Shown piece by piece: positions 1-8,107 of a DNA stretch of 43,375 nt (positions within the stretch are counted from its first letter, which is position 1; each line of letters begins with the position of its first letter). The notes beneath the pieces were generated by a model, which ran no database searches, was not told where the DNA came from, and was given only the letters and a program-made list of their open reading frames with translations. This DNA comes from Desulfobacterales bacterium (GTDB lineage Bacteria > Desulfobacterota > Desulfobacteria > Desulfobacterales > Desulfobacteraceae), in assembly GCA_022361535.1 (NCBI GenBank), contig JAKSAU010000639.1:1-43375 (forward strand), in the 5' to 3' direction. A program made the translations under genes and the position numbers.

Positions 1-1133
1 ATCTCATCATCAATGACAAACTGCTCGTGTGCCACGGCCAGCATAGATTCAAGCATCCCAGCGGCATGGTGAATATAGTTGGAGCCTCCCATGGCATTAA
101 GTACTGCCGTAAAGGCTTTTTCATACCCTGCCTGGGCATCGGGAAGTTTGGCATCAGACAGGCAGGATGAGTTGTAATTGGGAACCTTTATGTATTCGGA
201 CAATTGATGAATGGCTGCATTCATCATCCCGCACTCCACAGCACCACCGCAATAGCCCATGGTTGCCAGATTGGCCATTCCCGGAATACCGCCGTAAAGC
301 AAAGGCGCTCCCGGGTTGGTGAGTTGGCAGATCGTTACACCGGCAAGTTCTTCAGCGTGAAGTTGTGCAAGCGTTCCTGCCATGGTCAGCGGCGAGGTGG
401 ACCCGGCCATGGGTGCAGAGGACAGTGCCACAGGTATCCGGTTACGGATGGCTTCCTGCATGATCAGAGTGGATTGGGTGCACAGTTTTAAGGGGCTGAT
501 GGCAAATGATGTGATGATTGATATAAATGGCCGCTCAGCCAGTTTTTCGCGACCACCCGCGATCATGGAAGCCATTTCAATTACCCGGTGCAGGCCGGCT
601 TCATCGTTAACACCGGACATCACATGTTTTCCCGAACCACGCAGACACGTATAAAACATATTGATGTCATAATCTTTTTCATCAATATCCGTAGGAATAC
701 AAGGCCGAACAAGAAAATGGATATTATCAAGCTGGTCTACAAGGCGGCTGACATCGTGGAGATCCCGTAGTGTGGTTGCCCGTACTTCTCCTGTGTCCGG
801 ATCAAGAATTTTGATAGTGCCGCCGCCGGTGCCCATATGCACCCGGTTTTCAGTAAGATTAAGATCGTTCTTCGGGTCCTGCCCACAGAGTATAACCTGC
901 TCCGGTGCTTTGGCTACAGACGCTTCTATCAGGGCAGCAGGAATGCGGATTCTTTTTTCATCCCTGTCTACAACTGCGCCATTTGCCTCCAGCATGTCGG
1001 CTGTGGCCTCAAGTCCTTCTTCATAGGTGATACCAGTTTTCTCAAGAATCTTTAATGCTGCCCCGTGAATAGTTACTACCTGTTCACGGGTAAGGGGCTG
1101 ATATTGTCCGCCTTGTAACCCCATTAAATTCAT
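1..1133 (-). CDS. MttB-family (trimethylamine/betaine) methyltransferase, 3' end cut off
   Basis: About 377 codons are visible before the left edge; family members are usually 460-495 residues, so the C-terminus is missing. The translation starts MNLMGLQGGQYQPLTREQV and carries family features: a Gly-rich GTGGGT segment, GKHVMSGVND, and near the edge SDAKLPDAQAGYEKA followed by HHAAGMLESML. In archaeal MttB the pyrrolysine (amber codon) lies near this SDAK stretch. Here the frame is open with no TAG, so this is a non-pyrrolysine homologue. Characterised ones move a methyl group from glycine betaine, proline betaine, carnitine or gamma-butyrobetaine to a corrinoid protein; the substrate here cannot be told. 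The start is set by AAGGAG seven bases upstream of the ATG. It is divergent from an M20 hydrolase, and a betaine transporter lies 3 kb away. Corrinoid protein and activase genes, if linked, lie outside the window. Confidence 0.88.
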   Translation of the reverse strand, partial: MNLMGLQGGQYQPLTREQVVTIHGAALKILEKTGITYEEGLEATADMLEANGAVVDRDEKRIRIPAALIEASVAKAPEQVILCGQDPKNDLNLTENRVHMGTGGGTIKILDPDTGEVRATTLRDLHDVSRLVDQLDNIHFLVRPCIPTDIDEKDYDINMFYTCLRGSGKHVMSGVNDEAGLHRVIEMASMIAGGREKLAERPFISIITSFAISPLKLCTQSTLIMQEAIRNRIPVALSSAPMAGSTSPLTMAGTLAQLHAEELAGVTICQLTNPGAPLLYGGIPGMANLATMGYCGGAVECGMMNAAIHQLSEYIKVPNYNSSCLSDAKLPDAQAGYEKAFTAVLNAMGGSNYIHHAAGMLESMLAVAHEQFVIDDE

Positions 1134-1211
1134 GACGATCTCCTTGTAATTGTTTATAGTATAACTGAGGTACCGGATTTACCGTAATGACAATTCTAAT
1201 GACATGGGCTG

Positions 1212-1300
1212 AAATACTTGTCAAGCAAAATGTAACAAAAGCTATCAAATTTTATAATTTATTTGCGACCACCACTTTATGTGTTGGTTTTTGTTACATA
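1212..1300. promoter_or_regulatory. Divergent mttB/M20 control region with opposed TGTAACA boxes
   Basis: The gap between mttB (reverse) and the M20 gene (forward) holds TGTAACA at 1231-1237 and its reverse complement TGTTACA at 1292-1298, facing each other with 61 bases between starts. Both sit in A/T tracts and share the pattern ATGTAACAAAA. On the reverse strand a TTGACA (1224-1219), part of the CTTGTCAAG dyad at 1217-1225, could be the -35 of mttB, with the box just upstream; no convincing -10 was found. The same box occurs before both rpiR genes. A binding site for the RpiR proteins is an inference. Confidence 0.55.
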
Positions 1301-1353
1301 AATTAGTAGATACCCTATTATACACTGCAGTTCTCACATTAAAGGACCAAGTT

Positions 1354-2526
1354 ATGGACCATACAAAGATTTTGAAACAGGCACAGAGCATTCTGCCTTG
1401 GCTGATTGAAACACGACGCAGTTTTCACATGCAACCTGAAACAGCCATGGCTGAGTACAAAACCCGTGATCGGATCTGCCTTTTGCTAAATGAAATGGGA
1501 ATAGGACATAAAGCAGTTGCCAAAACAGGCGTCATCGGACACATCAGGGCTAAACACCCAGGCAAAACCATTGCCCTGCGGGCGGATATCGATGCATTGC
1601 CAATGGATGACAAAAAGACCACATCCTATTGTTCTGCCATAGATGGGAAAATGCATGCCTGCGGCCATGACGTCCATACTACGATTCTTCTTGGTGCGGC
1701 AAAGTTGTTGTCGCAGATGAAACACAACCTGCCCCACAACATCATCCTGGTGTTTCAGCCTGCTGAGGAAACTTGCGAAGGGGCAAAAGCCTTGATCAGA
1801 GAAGGGGCCCTTGATTCACCCAAACCGGACGCCATCTTTGCCCTGCACTCAGCACCTAGGTTCAAGTCCGGCCAAATCGGAATCAAGGCAGGAACCTATG
1901 CCGCGGCCTCAGACGCGATTGACGTTCGGATAAAAGGCCGCTCCAGCCATGGAGCCCGGCCTTATCAGGGTATTGATGCCATAGTCATTGCTGCCCATTT
2001 CATCACTGCTGCCCAAACGATTATAAGCCGTAACATCAGTGCCCATGACCGGGCTGTACTCAGCTTTGGACAAATCCAGGGTGGTGATAAACGGAACATT
2101 ATTGCCAACGAGGTATTTATTCAGGGGACCCTGCGAACCCTGTCACCTGACATCAGGAAAAACGTACTGCGACGTATAGAGGAAATGGTAGCTCAGCTCC
2201 CGGATTCTTTTGGTGGCAAAGGAAGCATCGCTGTCAGGCCAGGTGCCTGTTTACTGCAAAACGACACCGCCATGATCGATCATATTCGAAAAAACGGGGA
2301 ATTACTGCTGGGAAAGGATAATGTAGTCAGAGAAAAATATCCCAGTATGGGAGTTGAGGACTTTGCTTTTTACTTAGAGAGTATCCCTGGAGCCATTTTC
2401 TCACTTGGCACCCGGGGAGAGGATGAAACCACTTCTCATCCGGTTCATACGAATCTTTTTGATGTGGATGAAACAGCCATGGTCTACGGGGTGGCATTGC
2501 AGACAATGAATGTACTGGCGTTATAG
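1354..2526 (+). CDS. M20-family amidohydrolase (hippurate-hydrolase-like metallopeptidase)
   Basis: A 390-residue protein of typical length for the M20D amidohydrolase/carboxypeptidase group, cytosolic and probably binding two metal ions. The metal and catalytic motifs are all present: ADIDALPMDD, ACGHDVHT (Cys and His ligands), FQPAEE (catalytic and ligand Glu), a His in LHSAP, and the last His ligand in HPVHT. The lid domain starts around GRSSHGARP. Such enzymes cleave N-acyl or N-carbamoyl amino acids and related amides; the substrate is not predictable from sequence. I chose the ATG at 1354, with AAGGA upstream, over an in-frame ATG at 1279 that would give 25 unconserved residues and would overlap the TGTTACA box at 1292. 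It is divergent from the MttB-type gene and may act on a precursor or product of the same methylated amine; that is inference. Confidence 0.88.
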   Translation: MDHTKILKQAQSILPWLIETRRSFHMQPETAMAEYKTRDRICLLLNEMGIGHKAVAKTGVIGHIRAKHPGKTIALRADIDALPMDDKKTTSYCSAIDGKMHACGHDVHTTILLGAAKLLSQMKHNLPHNIILVFQPAEETCEGAKALIREGALDSPKPDAIFALHSAPRFKSGQIGIKAGTYAAASDAIDVRIKGRSSHGARPYQGIDAIVIAAHFITAAQTIISRNISAHDRAVLSFGQIQGGDKRNIIANEVFIQGTLRTLSPDIRKNVLRRIEEMVAQLPDSFGGKGSIAVRPGACLLQNDTAMIDHIRKNGELLLGKDNVVREKYPSMGVEDFAFYLESIPGAIFSLGTRGEDETTSHPVHTNLFDVDETAMVYGVALQTMNVLAL

Positions 2527-2560
2527 TGTTTTACCAGTACACCCTTTTTTGAGATGGCTT

Positions 2561-3277
2561 CTAGTTTATTGCCTTGTTTCTCATGCCAATGGGCCTGGGA
2601 TCTTCCAGCATATGAATCAGGGTTTCCATTTTTCCTGTTCTCACGCCGTCTGTACTGGTTGCCGTGATTGTATGATCGCCTATGGAGAGACGGACAAACA
2701 ACAGTTTTCCTTTTCCGATAACCCCGTCAATACTGCTTGTCCATACGATATCATCTGAATAATCCCCCTCAGATGACAGGGCGATAGCTTCAAAACGCAA
2801 GGGAAAATCAAAAGGATAAAAGTATTGGTCATAGCGGGGAGATTGGATAAACACCTCAAGCGAATCATCTTGCTCTATTTTTTCTTCTTTTTCCTTTTGC
2901 TGAGGCAGATAAGCATTCAAATCAATCTTTGGAATGAAGTCAAATTTCTTTTTTAAATAGTATTTGCGAATTTCTTCCTTCATCTCGGTTAAGTCTTTGT
3001 AATCCGCTTCTCCATATTCAACAAACAGCATGATGACTTCAACAGCCTTATCGTAATCCTTGGCCTTATAGTATTCTTTTAGCTGTATATAATGATCTTC
3101 AATTTTAACAACAAACTCTACCCGTTTCTTTTCCTTTTCAACCTGTTCAGCTTGTTCCTTTCGAACTTCAACCTTTCTGTCACCGATATAATTGTATATT
3201 AATGCGCCTAAAACGACGCCAAATACAAATATCATCAATGTAACTTGAACAGCATATTTTGCTTTTTTGGAAAGCAT
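2561..3277 (-). CDS. Membrane-anchored protein with charged helix and C-terminal Ig-like domain, unknown function
   Basis: 238 residues, not recognised as a named family. One N-terminal transmembrane helix (about residues 10-30, VTLMIFVFGVVLGALIYNY) is followed by a long Lys/Glu-rich helical region (about 33-60), then a stretch that may be TPR-like (YIQLKEYYKAKDYDKAVEVI). After a charged linker, residues about 140-230 look like a beta-sandwich: FPLRFEAIAL, then DDIVWTSSIDGVIGKGK, then GDHTITATSTDG, a pattern typical of bacterial Ig/Big-type repeats. The inner membrane probably anchors an extracytoplasmic sensor or scaffold. It is convergent with the M20 gene and downstream of the RuvC-like gene, from which a terminator separates it. 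The start is supported only by a distant AAGGGG. Confidence 0.7.
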   Translation of the reverse strand: MLSKKAKYAVQVTLMIFVFGVVLGALIYNYIGDRKVEVRKEQAEQVEKEKKRVEFVVKIEDHYIQLKEYYKAKDYDKAVEVIMLFVEYGEADYKDLTEMKEEIRKYYLKKKFDFIPKIDLNAYLPQQKEKEEKIEQDDSLEVFIQSPRYDQYFYPFDFPLRFEAIALSSEGDYSDDIVWTSSIDGVIGKGKLLFVRLSIGDHTITATSTDGVRTGKMETLIHMLEDPRPIGMRNKAIN

Positions 3278-3377
3278 ATTTTAAGGTATCCCCTTTCTTG
3301 AATACAGCCTATTTTCTCAGAGATTCTAATGCAACTTTACCCATATGCATAGTCTTTTTCAAAATTGTTCTACCCAA

Positions 3378-3401
3378 AACAGGCTAAAATAATAGCCTGT
3401 T
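3378..3401 (-). terminator. Rho-independent terminator after the RuvC-like gene
   Basis: A perfect 9-bp stem AACAGGCTA / TAGCCTGTT with a 6-base loop. Read on the reverse strand it is followed by TTTTGGG. It lies between the RuvC-like gene (upstream, reverse strand) and the Ig-like protein gene, separating their transcription. Confidence 0.65.
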
Positions 3402-3487
3402 GAAGTTCTTTATTCCGCAATACCCACCAATTTTTATGAATTGCAAAGATATTTAACATTCAATTCTTGGGCCAACTCGCTTTATTT

Positions 3488-3964
3488 TCAGTGCGTTGTA
3501 ACATCTCTGGGCAGTTCTTTTATCCATCCTGCTTTAAGCACTCCCCACAAACCTGACAAAATAGCTTCAGCCGCGTCATGCCGAAGAGATGTGGGGCGTT
3601 TTGCGCCGGACCATTCAATCACTTTTTTGGCCAAAACACCAGCATGTTTTTTAGCCTGGCTTCCTGTCCGCTGCTCCCGTTGCAAAAGCAGTTTTTTTCG
3701 CCAGGTCTCCGCACTGATCTGGTATAGAGCAATGTTTCTTCGGTCTGCCTCCTTAACCCATATATCAGCCACAGAGCCGCCACCCTCTATAACGAGTATT
3801 GAAATTTGGGGAGTATTATTAAATATTTTATACACCGCGGGTTTCAGCCGATTCAATGACGCATAATGTTGCGATCTGTACCAAATCAACCGGCCGTCCC
3901 TGCCGAATAATGCCAGCCCGGTTTTAAGCCCTGCATCTACAGAAAGAAGAAAACTCATAACCAT
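3488..3964 (-). CDS. RuvC/RNase H-fold protein of unknown role
   Basis: About 158 residues, close to RuvC size. Three acidic motifs in the right order for an RNase H-fold nuclease are visible: FLLSVDAGLKTGLAL (first Asp), ISILVIEGGG (Glu) and LRHDAAEAILSGLWG (Asp plus Glu). Canonical RuvC has IDPG and a GIEQ-type motif, so this is a divergent relative rather than RuvC itself. It could be a phage-type or orphan Holliday-junction or nucleic-acid nuclease. No other recombination genes lie nearby. The start is uncertain: ATGs at 3964 and 3958 directly precede the first motif, while the ATG at 3994 has no ribosome-binding site. Terminators lie on both sides, so it is probably transcribed alone. 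Confidence 0.65.
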   Translation of the reverse strand: MVMSFLLSVDAGLKTGLALFGRDGRLIWYRSQHYASLNRLKPAVYKIFNNTPQISILVIEGGGSVADIWVKEADRRNIALYQISAETWRKKLLLQREQRTGSQAKKHAGVLAKKVIEWSGAKRPTSLRHDAAEAILSGLWGVLKAGWIKELPRDVTTH

Positions 3965-4040
3965 ACCTGTATCCGGAATAGCTGGGGATTTCAATGCATA
4001 GTTTGGAAAAAAGAAAACATAGAAAAAGTGTTAAAATGAC

Positions 4041-4070
4041 AAAAGGGCCTGGATTACCCCAGCCCCTTTT
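4041..4070. terminator. Terminator hairpin after the betaine ABC operon
   Basis: AAAAGGG and CTGG pair with CCAG and CCCTTTT around one C-C mismatch and a 6-base loop. The A- and T-runs at the two ends allow function in either direction. On the reverse strand it follows the binding-protein gene, ending the transporter transcript before the RuvC-like gene. Confidence 0.7.
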
Positions 4071-4174
4071 GCACTAATCCGTTTCACACATTATACCGGC
4101 AAAACTCAATTTCAAAGATTGCCCATATATTTGCGAAAGATAGATTTATTAATGTTATTTCAAGAAAAATAGCG

Positions 4175-5086
4175 CTATTTAATTATTTCTTTTGCCTTAA
4201 GCCATTCCCTGGCTGCGTCTTTTACCTGTTTTTTCTCGATATCCACCTGGTAGTTAAGTTTAGTCATTTCCTCATCTGTCAAGGCGTCGGTCAGGGGCTT
4301 GAGAACTTCGGGCAGGTCCGGATATTTATCTATCGTGCTTTTCTTTATAATGGGCGCCACAGTATAGGCTGGGAAGAACTTTTTATCGTCTTCCAGAACC
4401 ACCAGGTCAAACCCTTTGATTCTACCATCTGTAGCAAAAGCAACGGTAACATCAGCTTGCTTATCACGGATGGCATTATAAAGCAGGCCGGATCTCATTT
4501 TTACGATCTGTGACATGGGCACCTTGAACCCATAGGCTTTTTTCAGCTTAGGGTATCCATCAGGACGGGCATAAAATTCTGCGTTCAGACCAACCTTCAA
4601 GGCTTTCTTGTCTTTGTTAATAAAGGCCGCCAGGTCGCTTAAGGAGGAAATACCCAGTTCTTTTGCATGGGCGTTCCTCATAACCAGGCAGTACGTATTA
4701 TTTACCGTGGAGGGAGAAAGCCAGACAATACCGTTTTTCTCAAGATCCTCTTTTTTAACCACATTATAGCATTCTACCGGATCAGTAATCGGGGTTTTAT
4801 GCTTAAGAGCTGTCATGAGAATGGTTCCGTTGTATGCCATGTAAATATCGATCTGCTCATTTTTCAGTGCTTCTCTTACCACCAGAGTCCCCCCCAGACC
4901 GGTTTTATCATCTGCTTCATACCCGGCATCTTCAAGCACTGCAATCAGCAGGTTGCCAAGTATCCGCTGTTCGGTGAACTCCTTGGATCCAACCACAATT
5001 TTCCCTTTAGACGCCGAGGCAATGCTTAGCCCAAGGCAAACAGACAGTAAAACGGCTATCAGAATTGCTGTAATTCGTTTCATCAT
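4175..5086 (-). CDS. Glycine betaine/quaternary-amine ABC transporter substrate-binding protein (OpuCC/OsmF-type)
   Basis: 303 residues. A Sec signal peptide (MMKR, then a Leu/Ile/Val-rich core ending SIASA) is probably cleaved before SKGKIVV; a Cys in the core (LLSVCLG) is a poor lipobox. The mature protein opens with KIVVGSKEFTEQRILG, a hallmark of the OpuAC/OpuCC/OsmF periplasmic-binding family, followed by TGLGGTLVVREAL, DIYMAYNGT and later DGRIKGFDLVVLEDD. It binds a quaternary amine such as glycine betaine, choline or carnitine in the periplasm and hands it to the two permeases. GGAGG lies 4 bases before the first ATG and 7 before the second (5083), so the start may be one codon later. 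It is the last gene of the operon, set 85 bases from the permease, and is followed by a terminator. Confidence 0.9.
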   Translation of the reverse strand: MMKRITAILIAVLLSVCLGLSIASASKGKIVVGSKEFTEQRILGNLLIAVLEDAGYEADDKTGLGGTLVVREALKNEQIDIYMAYNGTILMTALKHKTPITDPVECYNVVKKEDLEKNGIVWLSPSTVNNTYCLVMRNAHAKELGISSLSDLAAFINKDKKALKVGLNAEFYARPDGYPKLKKAYGFKVPMSQIVKMRSGLLYNAIRDKQADVTVAFATDGRIKGFDLVVLEDDKKFFPAYTVAPIIKKSTIDKYPDLPEVLKPLTDALTDEEMTKLNYQVDIEKKQVKDAAREWLKAKEIIK

Positions 5087-5171
5087 TTCTCCTCCATTGT
5101 TAAAAAATGTTTTCCAAAAGGCTACGTTTAAAAATCAGATATAATCCTTTTTTTTTAAAACGCGGCCTTTA

Positions 5172-5909
5172 CTATTGGCGAAGACCGGGGCTTAACAAAT
5201 AGAACTCAACCCGGCCCAAAAACCAGTTCATGGCAATAGCCAGTATCGCTGTAGGTATGGCGCCGCCGAGCATGATACCCGGGTCCACCATGGCAATTCC
5301 CGTAAAGATCAAATCCCCAAGCCCTCCGCCGCCCACAAGAAAAGACAGTGCTGCGGTACCCACCAGAATAACTGTGGATGTGCGAATTCCCGTAAGAATA
5401 ATGTAAAGGGCATTGGGCAGCTCAACCTTGAAAAGGGTTTGAACAGGGGTCATACCCATCCCCCGTGCCGCGTCAATTAAAGTGGGGTTGATGTTATCGA
5501 TCCCAGCCACCGTATTTCTGATAATGGGCAAAAGGCTGTAAACCACCAGACCAATAATCGCGGTTTTAGCACCGATACCCACCCAGGTCATTACCATGGC
5601 AAGCACTGCCAGGGACGGTATGGTCTGCAGTATTCCCAGAAGTGCCAGAAGCAGTTTTCTAAACGGCCTCATAAACTGCCGGGTCAAAATGATACCAATG
5701 GGCACGCCAATGAAGACGGCAAACATGGAACCGACAAAAACCAGTTGGATGTGCTGCCAGAGAAAAAAAAGGACATCTTCCCAACTTTCGGCCATAAAGG
5801 CGAAAAAGCCAAGGCGCTCACACAACACGCCTGAACCAAAAGCAGCCAGATATGCAATCCCCGTCCAGATCTTCTTCCCCGCTGTGGATGTTTTCTTTTT
5901 TTGCGTCAT
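5172..5909 (-). CDS. Betaine ABC transporter permease (second permease of the operon)
   Basis: 245 residues with about six membrane helices. The binding-protein-dependent permease core is clear: GTAALSFLVGGGGLGDLIFTG, preceded by IIRNTVAGIDNINPTLIDAARGMG, the EAA-type loop that contacts the ATPase. I place the start at 5909 rather than an upstream in-frame codon at 5942. The ATG at 5909 forms an ATGA overlap with the stop of the ATPase gene and has GGAGG nine bases upstream, so the two are probably translationally coupled. It pairs with the permease encoded first in the operon to form the membrane channel. The N-terminus is longer and more charged (MTQKKKTSTAGKK) than in its partner. Confidence 0.92.
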   Translation of the reverse strand: MTQKKKTSTAGKKIWTGIAYLAAFGSGVLCERLGFFAFMAESWEDVLFFLWQHIQLVFVGSMFAVFIGVPIGIILTRQFMRPFRKLLLALLGILQTIPSLAVLAMVMTWVGIGAKTAIIGLVVYSLLPIIRNTVAGIDNINPTLIDAARGMGMTPVQTLFKVELPNALYIILTGIRTSTVILVGTAALSFLVGGGGLGDLIFTGIAMVDPGIMLGGAIPTAILAIAMNWFLGRVEFYLLSPGLRQ

Positions 5910-7060
5910 AGGATTCGACCTCCGACACGAATTTTTTTCCAATGGCCGCCGAATTCATCATAGGTTTCGCCAACCACCGAATGCAGGGTGGCAGAGTTGA
6001 GAACACCGAGCAGCTTTCCGTCATCGTCCTTGACCACCAGCACACCGATTTCCCAGGAGAGCATTTTGCTTAAGGCATCTTTAAGATTACAGGATCGATT
6101 CACAGTAACAATCGTGTCCTGAACCACATCTTCGATCAGACCTTCGTGGCTGACTAAAAACTCATGATATACAAACCCTTTAAACAAGCCATCCCGGTCT
6201 GTTGCCAGAAGGTAGCGGATATTCTCATCCTGCATGAACTCCAATACTTCTTCGCACTTTTGGTGGGTCTGGCAGTGCAGGGGATCGCGCACCATAACTT
6301 CGTCCACCTTCAAAAGATTCAGGCGTTTTAAGGTCCGGTCCGCACCAACGAAGTCCTTGACAAACCGGTTTTTAGGCCGGGTCAGCATTTCCTCGGGAGA
6401 GGCGAACTGTACGAGACGTCCCGCTTCCAAAAGACAAATCTTATCCCCCATCTTTACGGCCTCATCAATGTCATGGGTGACGAAAACAATGGTTTTTTTC
6501 AATTCCGCCTGAATTTTTAAGAATTCATCCTGGAGCACCTCACGGTTGATGGGGTCAATGGCGCCAAAAGGTTCATCCATAAGCATAACAGGGGGATCTG
6601 TGGCCATTGCACGGGCCACACCGATCCGCTGGGCCTGGCCGCCTGATAGCTCTTTGGGATAGCGGTGCCGGTATGTTTCCGGCTCCAGGTTAACCAGGTC
6701 TAAAAGCTCATCCACCCGTGAATCGATTCTGGACTTTTCCCATCCCAGCAGTTTAGGTACGGTGGCAATGTTGTCCCGCACTGTCATGTGGGGAAAAAGC
6801 CCAACCTGCTGAATCGCATAGCCAATGCCCCGCCGCAGTTCGATTTCGTCCATCTCGTTGACATCCTGTCCACTGATGCGGATACTGCCCGAGGTTATAG
6901 GGTGAAGACGGTTGATCATTCTCATGATAGTGGTTTTGCCACAGCCTGAAGGCCCTATTACCGTGCAGATTTCTCCGTCAGGAATGGTAAAAGTGACCGC
7001 ATCCACAGCAGGAGTATTGCTCCCGGGATATATCTTTGTTACCCGTTCAAATTCAATCAT
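5906..7060 (-). CDS. Betaine ABC transporter ATP-binding protein with tandem CBS domains (OpuCA/ProV-type)
   Basis: 384 residues. ATPase domain at about 1-240: Walker A GPSGCGKT (about 36-43), Q-loop AIQQVGLFPHMTV, signature LSGGQAQRIGVARA, Walker B VMLMDEPFGAIDP and switch FVTHDIDEA. Residues about 255-370 form a CBS pair (VDEVMVRDPLHC, then VNRSCNLKDALSKMLSW, then LLGVLNSATL). In OpuA-type transporters CBS domains gate activity by ionic strength or cyclic di-AMP; which, if either, applies here is unknown. It energises uptake for both permeases. GGGAGG lies within the end of the preceding permease gene, which abuts it with no gap, and its own stop overlaps the next ATG, so the operon is tightly coupled. 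Confidence 0.93.
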   Translation of the reverse strand: MIEFERVTKIYPGSNTPAVDAVTFTIPDGEICTVIGPSGCGKTTIMRMINRLHPITSGSIRISGQDVNEMDEIELRRGIGYAIQQVGLFPHMTVRDNIATVPKLLGWEKSRIDSRVDELLDLVNLEPETYRHRYPKELSGGQAQRIGVARAMATDPPVMLMDEPFGAIDPINREVLQDEFLKIQAELKKTIVFVTHDIDEAVKMGDKICLLEAGRLVQFASPEEMLTRPKNRFVKDFVGADRTLKRLNLLKVDEVMVRDPLHCQTHQKCEEVLEFMQDENIRYLLATDRDGLFKGFVYHEFLVSHEGLIEDVVQDTIVTVNRSCNLKDALSKMLSWEIGVLVVKDDDGKLLGVLNSATLHSVVGETYDEFGGHWKKIRVGGRIL

Positions 7061-7717
7061 TTATGATTCCTCCCTCAGGCCTGGACTGACCAGTTTCATT
7101 TCTAGACGTTCAAATAAATAGTCCACGGTAATGGCCATTACAGCCAGGGTAATTGCACCGGAATTGACCATGGCGTCATAGCTTCTGTCGATTCCCTGGT
7201 ATATGAACTGGCCAAGACCGCCCGCTCCGATGATTGCAGCAATGGCACCAATTCCGATTGACATGGCAACCGCCACTCTGACACCGGCGAAAATCACGGA
7301 CATGGCCATGGGCAGCCTGACTTTCCAAAGCAACTGCCGGTTGTTCATCCCCATGCCTGTTCCGGCATCAATGATGCTTGCGTCCACACTGACAATGGCG
7401 GCGTGTGTATTTCGAATAATAGGCAGCTGGGAATAAAGGACCAGGGCGATCACCGCCGGTACAGTACCGATACCATGACCGAAAACTGACAGGATCGGTA
7501 TCATTATGCCAAACAGGGCAATGGACGGAATCGTCATAATCACGCCTGCAATGTAGAGAACCACTTTGGCAGCTTCATCATTAAAAGAGATCCAGATTCC
7601 AATGGGAACGCCTGTGGCGATTGCGATGAGAACGGCAATCCCTACAAAGACCACGTGCTGCTGGATCAAGGTCCACAGGGTGGGCCATTGGGAATGGATA
7701 AAGGTAAAAGTTTCCAC
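7061..7717 (-). CDS. Betaine ABC transporter permease (first gene of the operon)
   Basis: 218 residues and five or six membrane helices, of OpuCB/OpuCD/YehW type. The conserved loop reads IIRNTHAAIVSVDASIIDAGTGMG, followed by AIAAIIGAGGLGQFIYQGI. The start is a GTG at 7717, supported by GGGAGG about nine bases upstream. It is the first gene of a four-gene reverse-strand operon (permease, ATPase, permease, binding protein). It is divergent from two RpiR regulators across a 390-base gap, which suggests that they control it. Confidence 0.92.
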   Translation of the reverse strand: METFTFIHSQWPTLWTLIQQHVVFVGIAVLIAIATGVPIGIWISFNDEAAKVVLYIAGVIMTIPSIALFGIMIPILSVFGHGIGTVPAVIALVLYSQLPIIRNTHAAIVSVDASIIDAGTGMGMNNRQLLWKVRLPMAMSVIFAGVRVAVAMSIGIGAIAAIIGAGGLGQFIYQGIDRSYDAMVNSGAITLAVMAITVDYLFERLEMKLVSPGLREES

Positions 7718-8107
7718 GCGTGTCTACCTCCCTGGTTTAAGGTTATTGTCATCAGTACAACTGAATTTTAAAACAAGGGGTGCCGTGGAGGACAGTTCGG
7801 GGAAAACAGCGTCATGCCTTTCCTCCTTAAGTCGGCTCAACACTACTTGTCATATGAAGCAAAACTTGTCAAGAAAAATAAATATTTGAAATACAACCAA
7901 TCATAAAACCAGACCGGAAACTCTCAAAAATGTATAAAATCAAGCATGTTATCGACAATCAAACATAAAAAACAGCATTCAGCCATCCTATCAAATGATA
8001 GTGTTTTGAGTGCTAAAGCCGCATTTTAGTATCTGTATCTTGACATTTCTACACATAAATGTAACAAACACAATCAACATTACTATTGCTGTACAAAAAG
8101 ACTAATA
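7718..8107. promoter_or_regulatory. Divergent control region between the betaine transporter and rpiR1
   Basis: A 390-base gap without a credible gene. It holds a CTTGTCAAG dyad at 7865-7873, whose surroundings match the mttB upstream region at 14 of 15 bases. It also holds a 14-base palindrome CTATCAAATGATAG at 7988-8001, and the rpiR1 promoter region with a TGTAACA box (see 8040-8068). A weaker box-like sequence, AAATGTATAAAA, lies near 7929. No convincing promoter for the transporter could be fixed. Confidence 0.5.
8040..8068 (+). promoter_or_regulatory. rpiR1 promoter region with TGTAACA box
   Basis: TTGACA at 8040-8045 is followed 17 bases later by AACAAA, and the box TGTAACA (8060-8066) covers the position expected for the -10. 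ACATTT (8043-8048) and AAATGT (8057-8062) form a dyad around it. The same TTGACA-to-box geometry recurs before rpiR2. Blocking of the promoter by an RpiR protein is inferred from position only. Confidence 0.5.

Noticed and set aside
1..200. Possible pyrrolysine (amber) codon in the mttB-like gene
   Set aside because: The region corresponding to the archaeal pyrrolysine site reads through with sense codons only (NSSCLSDAK), so no amber read-through is needed.
3497..3503. TGTAACA 7-mers inside genes (also 13084, 28534 and, reversed, 38848)
   Set aside because: About five such 7-mers are expected by chance in this length on both strands, and these lack the A/T tract and following A of the intergenic boxes.
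3441..3866. A 141-codon forward frame
   Set aside because: Opposite the RuvC-like gene, which has ordered acidic motifs; this frame has none.
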